Shown in pieces: positions 28,201-40,200 of a stretch of DNA of 64,000 nucleotides. The notes under the pieces were generated by a model that had not been told where the DNA came from, searched no databases, and saw only the letters and a program-made list of their open reading frames with translations. The translations under genes were made by a program, and so were the position numbers. Within the stretch, counting starts at the first letter, position 1; the number at the start of each line of letters is the position of its first letter. This DNA is from Heliopora coerulea (Eukaryota > Cnidaria > Anthozoa > Scleralcyonacea > Helioporidae), in assembly GCA_030142905.1 (NCBI GenBank), contig JASJOG010000008.1, forward strand, positions 3,552,501-3,616,500, in the 5' to 3' direction.

Positions 28201-31200
28201 CAGATTTGCAGGGTCGCTGGATCGAGTCACAGCCGATGGCCCTGAAGTTACATTTCTCGCAAGTGGTCCCAGTTGGGTCGTATATCCAGTCAACAATTTA
28301 AAGAAATATAAGATCGAACGCAAACTGAAAATATGTTGAAAACCTAGAACGCGTGAGTCAAAACAAAACAAGAAGATGACTTTGTAATAAAAACGACATA
28401 TTACCGATCTCCTTCTTGCATTGTTTTGGTTTGAATTTTGAATTTTGAGATGTTTATATTCGGTTTGTGTTTCGTATGTATGACTTTGACTATCGAAAGT
28501 TTACTTTCATGGAGAATGGACCCAATTTTATGTGATCGGGCGAGTGTAAATTCTTTTATTCCTTAAAAGCTATGGAGTCGGCTTTTCCATAAAAGTCAAA
28601 CCTTTCGTTCCGCGCTTCGTCTTCATCAATGAATAAAATTCACTCGTTGGGCTTTAACTTACAGTGGGTGGGCAAAAAAAAGTGGCCATCTACCAAAATG
28701 TAAGTTTCTTTGATGCATAAAGATTCTGAGTGAAATAACCTGGAATAACTGAGAGTATGCAATATCTGTCATTACCACTTCGTGCGCAAAAATTTTTCGC
28801 GTATAGTATAAAAATCTTGTACCATAAGCATTGCAAGCTAAATTACGGTGTAACAGTTGTTAGATGAGAAAGTTAGATCATTGTGCAAATTTCCAAGTTA
28901 CGGAGCCGCTGAATTACAACGAATATGAAGACAAGAAAGCAAATTCAAGACGAAAAGGCAAAGAAAAAAGTCGGAAGAAACCATGAAATACTTGGCATGC
29001 TAAAGGCTGGAGTCAGTGCTCACCAAATTGGAAAAGAGTTTGGTCTCAGTTACTCAGGAGCAAAGAAGCTTTGTTCCAAGTTAAAATCAAGTTGGAATTG
29101 TCATCGTACTCCTGGTTCAGGACGAAAGCGCGAGACCAGTGATCGAAGTGACCGTTGCATAGTCAAGCATTCTAAAATAGGAACCCCAACCAAGAAACAG
29201 CTGGCTAATGAATTAGAAGCTCATATTGGAGTATTAGTTTCCACCTCAACTATTCATCGACGTCTTAGAGAAAAGGGAATACACTGGAGAAAAAGGTCCA
29301 AGAAAGCATTCGTGAGTGAGAAGAATCGCAAAGAGCGTTTAACATTCGCTCGTGAACATGTCCATTGGGATATTGATCAGTAGAAAAGTGTTGTTTGGAG
29401 TGATGAGTCACCATTTACTCTGCAAAACAATTCTTCTCAATATGTTTGGCGGACTGATAAAGAGAAAATGGCAACTCATTCAATGCAAGGCACGGTAAAA
29501 CACCAAAAGTCAATTAACGTGTGGGATTGTTTTTCCTGGAATGGTGTTGGGGTTTTACATCGAGTTAAAGGAATAATGACTGGAGAAGTGTATGGCAAGA
29601 TTCTAATTCATCATCTTGTTCCCTCTGCTCGTCGATTGTGCCCTGATGGTTTTATATTTCAGCATGATAACGATCCAAAACATACTAGTGGAGTGGTATC
29701 GAGATATCTGAAGAATAAGAAAATTAATGTGATACAATGGCCAGCGCAATCACCAGATTTGAATCCTATCGACAATTTTTGGGCTGAGCTTAATCAGGCA
29801 ACGAAAGACCGTAAGCCAAAGAATGAAGATGAGCTGTTTGACATACTCAAAAGAGCATGGCAGTCAACACTAGAATACGTGCATAAGCTCATTGAAAGCA
29901 TGCAGAGTCGATGCAAGGCGATAATGAAATCAAAGGGAATGCCAACAAAGTATTAAACGAGAATGCTGATGCATGTACATGTATAATGTTGTAGTGAACT
30001 AAGGAAAATAAAGGTAAAGATGTAAAATCACTTGTGATAAGAACGATGGAAGCTTTAAAGGCAGGTGGCCACTTTTTTTTGAACACCCCCTGTACATACT
30101 GTATGATCACCTTCTTAACGAAAATGTTTCGCTGAATTTTGTTTCATTTTTTTTCGTATTTTTAGCCGCTGGTGGAAAAACAGATAAAGCAGGCAGAGGA
30201 AGGCAGTTACCTCAGAAAGCTAAAAGAAAACTAGTTGTTGATGGTATGTATTAACATGGTCCGCTGTCCTTTCCATAAAGTTTACTTAAAATATTAACAC
30301 TATCAGCTGACAAGTGGATTGGTTTTGCAGCTCATATCGTTTAGTTAGGGATCCTTGTTTTACAAAATTATTAAAAGTAATACCATGAAATGAGGTGTAT
30401 TAGCTATTAAACCTCCCGCTTGGTGAAGGTAAAAACTAAGCGACTCTTATTGAGCGGGAGGTTTAATAGATAATGCACCGAAATTTTATGGTATTACTTT
30501 GTAATATCATGCTTGACGAAATTCAACTAATACTACCTCTGGTGATATCAAACCGGGTTGTATTAGTCCTAACGCGACCCGGTTTAACGTCACTGGAGGC
30601 AGTATTAGTACAAATAAATTTTAATGAGGTAAATCAGTTGTTAATGGAGCCTGGAAAAACAAAAGTAAGTGAGGCAAACATGATATTACTTTGATGTTAA
30701 TAGACCATTTTCAACTGAGGAGAGAGCCTCTTTGTTAATGTACGTGAATATGAATAGATTTTTAAATGGATTTGTATGTTGAGGCTGCCTCACACGAGCG
30801 ACGAAAGCGCAATTAAGGACTAACGAAATTGATGTGTGAACAGGAGTAGAACAAATAGATGCACGTAAGGTATCCGAGTATCGTACAACCGGCCGCTAAA
30901 TGTTGAATTCGCTTGTGGAACTCTTGCAAAGTATACCTGGTAAGCGGTGCTAAACGATGGCTTAATTAATTACCCAGCGCAAAGATAAGAAGTTAATACT
31001 AAATAGTTTACAGTAGAATTGATATCCTATTAAATACACAAATTTGAAATGGTGAGGATGTATGCTTGTCACGCAACAGGCGTATTTCGGGAAAGTCCGT
31101 TGGCAAATGTCAAGAAACGTGAACGTATGCAAAGTTATCATGTTACAGGTTTGTGGTTGTTCGGCAACCCTCTGTCCAAATGCCGTGAGCTACTGTTGTT

Positions 31201-34200
31201 CAATCTGCATTCTAGAGATTTATTTAGATTGCAACCGCTGACCAAGAGGTATTTCTGTTTTACTTTTTACCACCAAAACAGGTGAAGCCAACCAGGGTAA
31301 GTTGAACAAGAAAACAGATTTACAAAATAAAAACGAAGAGCAAGACGAAGAAGAAGAAGAAGAAGTAGAGGAAAACGAATCTTTATCTAAATTAAACCGA
31401 AAAAACGCTAGTAAAACAAATACAAAGAGAAAAAGAAGAGAAGATGTTCAGTCGGATAACAGTGCAGACGAAGAAGCCGAACCAAATAGTGAAGACGATT
31501 TTCAAGGGTAGGTGCATGGTCACTGGTTTCCGTTCGATGCGTTTCAGCTCTTTATTTACTGAGTCATCGCTGAACCACATTGTACCAACGGTATGCCTTA
31601 AGTGTACTGTTAAAACAGTGGCTTTATTGAACCTATCACCATTTTTATCGTAAATTTGAGGTATATTTTTGGTCAGTGTAGTTTTTACTGACATCATAAT
31701 GTGTGCCATTACGTCTGAAGTGTTCAACTTACGTTAACCCAACCTCTCGGCATCCACTCTCACAGCCTGTAAATTACTGAGCTTTAACCTGCTTAATGCC
31801 GACCATTTCGGAATGGTTTACTTTGTTAATATGAGGTGCTGATATTTCCGTGAAGGATTTGATTCTCCTGATGATCCTCATCAATGATTAATGAACAAAC
31901 AACCGAAAGAAATAGCTAATTAGTACTAGTATAACTCGGATATATAATCGTCCAGTCAACCCTCACTTTGCATAGCGCTCAACAACCTTGCTTGGAGCTC
32001 GACAACCTTGCACAGGAGCTCTGGTTTATAACCAAAATAGCATCAGTTTGTACCGATTTTGGATTGGCAAAAAATGTAAAGCAGACGCATATAGCGCACA
32101 GAATTAGACCATGAGATAATTAAGTGTTACAATCAGTGAAAGTACAAAGTGTACTGAAACCTTCACGAAAGACTTATCATTTCATAATGAATACGAAAAA
32201 GGCTGTCTGACCGTCAAGTTATTATTTTTGCAAACTTTAGATTGCCAGACTTGAACCTTCAATATACCCGTTGAAGACTGGAGTCAGGCAGTCGACAACT
32301 AGCAAAATAAAATATCTTATCGGTCGGAGAACGTTTATGTTATTCATTATAAAACACTCTGGCCACGCCTATTCCGTTCTTTCACTGAAAATTTCGTCGT
32401 GTCAAGTAAAGTAAGTGTAAAAACAAGTAGTTGTGCAATTCGACTATTAATCAATGGCAGTTTTACAGGCGGCTAGGAGACCATGACCCTACTGCTCAAC
32501 AGTTGTCCGGTTTCACCATATGCTATATTTTATATCTCCAACCTCGTTTGCCAAGTCCATACAAGAAAGTATGTGACCTTGGGTTTTTTTCATGCAGATC
32601 TCGTTCCTTTGTCGCTTTGGCGGTATTATACTTGCTGACCACGCTCTCTATTGATAAATATCTATTCCCAAGGTCTATTACGTTTACCCACCATCCTATA
32701 CACTGCAATATTGGCTTCAAAATTAACTGAACGTATTCACGCTGATTCAGGTGTCTGTTTAGCTGAATGCCATAGTAGAGCAGTCTATACTTACCGACAG
32801 CTTTCGTTTCATGCCTTTTTCATATCTTTTCATCCAGGTCAAGTAGTGGTAAAGCGTCTTCGCAAGTGTCATGGATCTCAAGTCAGCCAAAACGTTCAGC
32901 AAAGGAAGGAAGAGTTAGTTATGGAAAAGCTAAATCTAACAGTCGTAAGGGAGCAAGGTAAGCAATAAAGCAATGCTGATCACCAGAAAAATGACGTACT
33001 AGCCAAACAAAATACTAAATAACGAGATGGTCTATTTTTGCTGACACCGAAGTTGATACAATCCTGCACGATGTAGCATATTTTTAGTAACAGTTGCAAA
33101 ATTATGATAATAGTGATAATGATAGCAAATCATAATCATGATCATAATCATGGTGATAACAGTAATACTTACTGACCCTCGTCAAATCCCATTGTTCTCT
33201 TTCTGCATTATGTCAAAGATTTCAGCCTGATGGGATGATTATTCCAAGTGTCTGAGGAAAACGGGTACGGACCTTTTTGTTAGCAGGGAAATTATCAGGA
33301 GTAATTTTAAACGTACTAAGCTAGAAGTCCGCAGTGTTAAAAATATTGCATCCAACACACTGCAATATTAGAAATATTGCACTCAGCCATAACAGAATTT
33401 CGGCTCAAAATGCAAATATTAAGCAAAGAATAAAATTGGTGCTCCAAGTTCTGTAGGGAGAACAACTCAGATAGCTGATAGAGTTATCCAGTATAACTAA
33501 AGGCATTTTACCTTACTTTACCTTTATGGGAAGGTGAAGGAGATGAAGATCACACCGATTGTGATTGCTGCACTGAGAACTGCTTCTGTAAATGTAATGC
33601 AGAGAACAGTATTAGTAGGATCAGGAAGGATCCTTAGGAGGACCCGCGCAATCAAAGGGGACTAGTTGTTGTCCGATGGAGGGAATTACCTTATTTCCTG
33701 TCTTTACATCTGCAGTGCTGTGAGAGACGAAGTGACACATGATAATGATGATGATGATAATGATAATAAAGTCAAGCAAATGGTACGAGTACAAACCACC
33801 AGGAGTGTTGAAGAACGGTAGCAACAAGATTCTGTGGGACTTTAACGTCCACTGTGACCACTTGATAGAAAGGAGAAGACCAGACATTGTGGTAATTAAT
33901 AAGAACAAGAGGGAATTCCTGATAATCGATATAGCAGTCCCAGGGAATGGAAGGGTGAAAGCGAAAGAACAGGAGAAAGTTAAGAAATATCAAGACTTGA
34001 ATACGGAGATAGCAAATGCGTGGAACGTGAAAAGGGTCACTGTTATTCCTGTGGTTGTTGGTGCACTAGGAGCGGTCTCTATGGGTTTAGAGAAATGGAT
34101 TGAAAAGATTGGGATCGAAGTGAGGCAGAGCATTTGCAAAAAAACGGCATTATTAGGAAGAGCCAGGATTTTGAGAATGGTGCTTACTCAATAAAGGAAA

Positions 34201-37200
34201 CGGATTTAGCCCTAGAAATAATAATAATAACAACAATAATAATGACAATAAGGTTGTTAGGGTTATCTATTAAGGTTATCTAAGGTTGTTAGCGCTGGGG
34301 TGACTGTAGAGGATAAGCTCTCTCAGTTAAGAAATGCCCCAAAAGCATGCGTAAAACATAGCCTCTAACAACCAAGTCCAGCTCCTGGCCTTCACGAGGC
34401 AGAACTGTTTGGAACTGACAGGAGAAGGGGCGAAAGGCGAGTGTCTGGCGCCTTAAAACTGGATGCTTCGGGTAGGTGGACCTCGTTAACCTTGGATGGT
34501 AGTTCACCTAGGAGAGGGAAACTCCGATTTCAAACCAGGTCAGATGGGGCCCTTTAGCCTTGGCTGGCAACCCATATAGTGGTGGTTCCACGAAGAAAAC
34601 AACCCGCAACTCAAGATGTCTTTCGTGTCGAGGAGTGAATGACTACTGCGTTATGTGGTCGCAAACGAAACCTGATAGGAAGTGGCAACACCTGTTAGTA
34701 ATAGCGTTATCCTGAGAGTAGGGCAACTCAGGATTGACTTATGACCCGTACATTGCAACCTCATACATATGAGTGAAAGATTATGAACACTATTAATGTA
34801 GAAGAAAACGACGTGAATGAGACTGGAACGACAAGCGAAAGTTTCTCATCCGGCAGGTGTCCTGTGAAGCAGCAGCGCAGGCCCAGTCGTCAAGTTACTG
34901 CTGAAGCTACAAGACGGAAATGGACAAAAGATATCAATGTTGTCATAATGGAGTACTTTTATTTAAGCAAACCGTTCAGTGAGGATGGTAAACCACAAAA
35001 AGGATACCGATAGCGAATGCACAGAATATGGCAAGAGAGAGGATTGTTTCCTACATCTGAACAAAGAATTTTTGATCAAGCCAGAGCAATAAGGAAGAAC
35101 AATTGGCTAACGGATATAGAACTGGAGAGTATACGACGAAGAGTATTGAGTGAGGAAATAAGCCGTGGAAAAGAGAATCTGAAGAGACGAGAGGAAACAG
35201 ATGGTAACATGGCCATGAATACTGAGATGAGAACGGAACATGAGGGAAGAGCAAGTGTAAGGGCTGTGGATCAGCGGGAAGATACACAGACAAAAGACCA
35301 ACCTGGAGGAATAGGTGAAGAAGGTATTACAGTAATAGGATATGAAGAGCTAAATGAGGATGAGAAAGAAATGGTTGATAAGATAATTAAATTCATGAAG
35401 GGTGAACAAGAATACAGAGTATTACAATTTAAGAAGGTGGATCGACTAAAGATGAATGAGATAACAGCAAAAGTTAATAAGGTAGTTGCATGAATACAAA
35501 CAGATAGTATAACGGAAACAAATCAATTACTGATAGTAGTTAGAAATGTAGTGGCGGAGAAAATTGGATGAAGGGAAGTTGATAAACAAACAAAGAAAAA
35601 AGAGCCATGGTGGAAAAGAAGATTAGAGAGAGATATCCAACAGCTTAGTAAAGATATTAACATAATGGAACGAAAGAAAAGTGGAGAAATTAGAAAGGAG
35701 GGTAAATACAAAAGGCTTGAAGTGAAATATAAAATAAGAATAAAGGGATTAACAACGGTAATAGAGGGACTTAAACAAAGAGCGCTAGCTAAAATAGCTA
35801 AGGTAAAGAGGTACGAACAGAGGATAAAGCAATATAGACAGAACCGAATGTTTCAGAGCGACCAAAAAAAGTTCTATACGGAAATAAACAACGGACAGGA
35901 GACTGAATTTGAAAAAGCAATACCAGATGCAGATGAAAGTATAAAGTTTTGGAGTGAAATTTGGGAAAACGAAATAGAACATAATAGGGAACCTGAATGG
36001 TTAGATGAAGTAAAACAGGAAATTGGACACTTCAGCCAAGAAGATTTGAAGATAAATAAGCTTAAAAGACCAATCAAGAGGTAATGCAGTTGATAATTTT
36101 AGACCCATATCATGTTTAGCTCTGATGTAGAAATTGACGACACGGATGATTGCAGAAAATATGTACACCTTTTTGGAAATGAATGATGTACTACCACATG
36201 AACAAAAAGGGTGTAGAAGAAAGTCGAGAGGAACAAAAGGACCAACTGTTAATTGACAAGCTGGTTTTAAAAGATTGCAAGAAAAGACGCACAAATCTCT
36301 CCATGGCCTGGATAGATTATCGTAAGGCGTACGATATGGTACCTCATTCTTGGATTGTAGAATGTATGAGTATGTTCCGAATTGCCAATAATGTGAAAGA
36401 ATTCCTTGAAAGCAGCATGAAGAACTGGAAAACGGAGTTAACGTCATCGGGAGAAAGTCTAGGACATGTAAATATAAGACGAGGTATCCTTCAAGGAGAC
36501 AGTTTATCCCCTTTAATTTTTGTGATATGTATGATACCGTTAAGCTTGGTTTTGAGAAAAGTAAAGGCAGGGTACGAGTTTCGAGGAAATCAATTGAAGA
36601 TTAATCATCTACTTTACATGGATGATCTTAAGCTGTTTGGAAAGAATGAGGAACAAATAGACTCATTGGTAAGAACCGTTCATATACTCAGTAAAGATAT
36701 AGGAATGGAATTTGGAATTAAGAAATGTAGAATGTTAGTAATAAAAAAAGGAAAGATTGTAAAATGTAATGGAATACAGCTACCTGATGGCGAAGCAATA
36801 AAATCAATTGAAGCAGATGGATACAAATACCTTGGGATTTTAGAATTAGATAAATTTATGGAAGCTCAAATGAAGAGTAAGTTTGTAAAGGAATATGAAA
36901 GGAGATTGAGATTGGTACTAAAATCAAAGTTGAATAGCAGAAATAAGATCATGGCAATGAACACTTGGGCTGTTGCGCTGCTGAGGTATGGGGCTGGTAT
37001 TTTGAAATGGAGTAAAGCAGAAGTAGCTGCAATGGATTCCAAAACACGTAAACTGATGACAATGTATGGTGCTTTTCACCCAAAAAGTGACATCCACAGA
37101 TTATGTTTACAAAGGTGAAAAAGGTGGAAGAGGTTTGATTAGTTGTGACGAATGCATCAGTGCGGAAGAGAACAGTTTGGGGTGGTATGTAAAGAACAGT

Positions 37201-40200
37201 GTGGAACCACTCCTACAACAAGTTGCCAAGACAAGTGTGATTGAAACAGAAGGGTGCGAAGCAAAGGAAAATTTTAAAAGGAAAATAAGAGAAGATCTGG
37301 AGAAAGCCTGGACTGACAAAAGAATGTATGGACAATATAAGAGAGATCTAGGGGAAGAGGTACAGGTAGACATGGTGAAGACATGGTGGTGGTTAAAGAA
37401 AGGGGATTTGAAACCGGAGACTGAAGCACTTCTGTGTGCTGCACAAGAACCAGCACTCAGGACAAATTATGTCAAGTTTCACATAGATAGAACGGTTGGG
37501 TCTCCACTTAGCAGGCTTTGTGGTGAAAAGAGAGAGCATGTAACACACTTGATCAGTAAATGTAAGAAGCTATCGCAAAAAGAGTACAAAAGACGACATG
37601 ACAATGTGGCTCGTATTGTACACACTGGAAGCTTTGTGGTTTATACCAGTTAGAACGAGCTGAAAAATGGTATGAACATCAACCAAATGGAGTCATTGAA
37701 TCAGATGAAGTTAAGATTCTATGGGATTTTAATATGCAATGCGATAGTCTAATTGAATGTAGAAGACCTGATATCGTGATGGTGTTAAAGAAGAAAAAGG
37801 AGTGCAAGATTATAGACATCGCAGTTCCAGGAGATAGTAGAATAGGTGAAAAAGAATTAGAGAAAATGGAAAAGTATGACGACCTGAAAAGGAAAATAAA
37901 AAGAATGTGGACGATGAGGAAAATTGAGTTAATACCAATAGTTATAGGTGCTTTGGGAGCAATTAGTAGAAAATCAGATAAGTGGATTGAAAAACCGGAC
38001 GTAGATATTAGAATAGAACTTCTCCAAAAGACGGGATTGCTTGGAACAGCAAGAATATTGAGAAGAAGCTTGGAAGGCTGAAAAACTCGGAACCTCAGGC
38101 TACTCTTTGTGTCCAGTTTTCGAGGGATAATTAAATGCTACCGGCATAAGCTGTGAAAGATAAAATAATAATAATAATTATAATAACAGACCAACAAGCT
38201 ATTACTTGCTGCAGGACAGGTAGTTTCAAAAAGACTTGGTGTTAAAAAACAACAGAGGAAGGAAAAGGTAGCACCTTGGTGGAAGAGAAGGATTGACGGT
38301 GGTCCTGGAAGAATTAAAGCAAAGGGTGTTGGGAAAGAGTGAGAAGATCAGGCGGTATTAAAGCAGGATATAGCAATATAGGCAGAATAGGATGTTTCAG
38401 TCAAATCAGAAATGCCTTTTTAAGAAACTGGACAATATGGAGATTGAGAATACCATGATCCCAGATGCGGAAGAAAGTAGGACATTTTGGGCCAGCATCT
38501 GGGATAACCCAGCAAATCATAACAGTAATGCTGATTGGCTGAAAGATGTGGAAAGCAAGCTTGCTGGTGTGCAGAAACAGAACGACTTGGTTATAACTCC
38601 AGCGATGGTTACCAAACAATTGAAGAATATGCCTAACTGGAAAGCACTTGGACCAGATGGCTTGCAAGGATTCTGGCTGAAGAGTTTTACACCGTGTATA
38701 GAGAAGATAGCTTTACAACTGCAGGACTGCCTGGTTACAAATAAAGTACCTGAATGGTTTACAAGAGGCAGAACAACGTTGATCCTGAAAGAGAAGGAAA
38801 AAGGAAGCGTTGCACCAAATTTTAAACCAATAACATGCTTATCTCTAATGCTGAAAGTATTCACTCGTGTAATGGAGAAGGAGCTGTACAAACATCTAGA
38901 GGAAAACAATCTGTTACCTGATGAACAAAACGGATGTAGAAGAAGGTCCAGAGGTACAAAAGATCAGCTCTTAATTAATAAAATGGTGATGAGAAATTGT
39001 AAGAGGCGACAAATTGGGCTTGGCATGGCCTGGGTTGATTATAAGAAGGCTTACGACATGTTTCCGCCTTCTTGGATCCTTAAATGTTTGGAAATGTTTG
39101 GATCGGCAGGAAATATAATTGCATTGTTGGAGAAAAGTATAAACAACTGGGAAACAGAGTTAACTGCAAGTGGAAGAACCTCGGGGATTGTAAACATAAA
39201 GAGAGGTGTCTTTCAGGAAGACAGCCTGTCTCCATTGCTGTTCATTGTGGCCCTAATTCCACTATCTATGGTGTTGCGGCAGGTGAAAGCTGGCTATGAT
39301 CTGGGAAAAAGAAAGGGCTCCTTAAATCATCTATTATTTATGGATGATTTGAAATTATTTGGAAAGAACGAGAAATAAGTTGACACCCTGGTAAACACTG
39401 TTTGAATTTTCAGTAACGACACTGGAATAGAATGAGGGATTAGTAAATGTGCTGTGCTGATAATGAAGAGGGGGAAATTGTATACATGTGAAGGTATTGT
39501 TTTGCCAGATGAGCAGATCATCAGAGGACTTGAAGATAATGGTTATAAATATCTAGGGATTTTAGAAGCAGATGACATGAAGTACAGTGACGTGAAAGAA
39601 GCTTTATCCAAAGAGTATTAAAGAAGGACAAGGAAGATACTGAAAACAAAGTTGAATAGTAAAAATTTAGTGAGCGCCATTAATGCAAGAGCAATTTTGT
39701 CAACAAGGTATGGGGCTGGTGCTATCTACTGGAGAAAGGAAGAATTAAGAAGTTTGGATAGAAAAACAAGAAACCTGTTGAGTGTCTACAGATCACTCCA
39801 TCCACAAGCAGATGTAGACAAACTTTATGTAAAGAGATCACGAGGAGGAAGAGGCTTGATAAGTGTCGAGGACTGTGTTAATATTGAAGTTGGCATTTAT
39901 ATAGGTATGTGGAAGATAATAAGGAAAAGTTGCTTACAGCTGTTAAAAATGAAAATATCCTGGATAAAAGAGAGGAGAAAGAAAGAATTGGACAGGAAAG
40001 ATTAAACAGCTACAGCGGAAAGGCATTGCACGGACAGTTTGTAAGGGGTACTGAAAACATTAGAGACTCAAGAGTCTTGAAATTGGTTGAAAAGAGGCAC
40101 AATGAAGAAAGAGACGGAAGGTCTCTTTACTGCCGCACAAGATCAGACCCTTCGTGCAAACTACATCAAGAATAAGATAGATAAACTAGATGTCACCAAT

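Larger units (their letters stand above)
26703..30165. other. STAG intron, 3.5 kb, carrying a Tc1-like element and a SINE
   Basis: Besides the SINE (28160-28290) and transposon (28662-30092) there is a 22-bp palindrome at 26849-26870 (cttttcctaaat and its inverse). The rest is AT-rich without recognisable features. Confidence 0.6.

Noticed and set aside
33741..33770. gat/aat array as a regulatory repeat or CRISPR-like array
   Set aside because: It is a simple microsatellite forming the tail of a retrotransposon piece.
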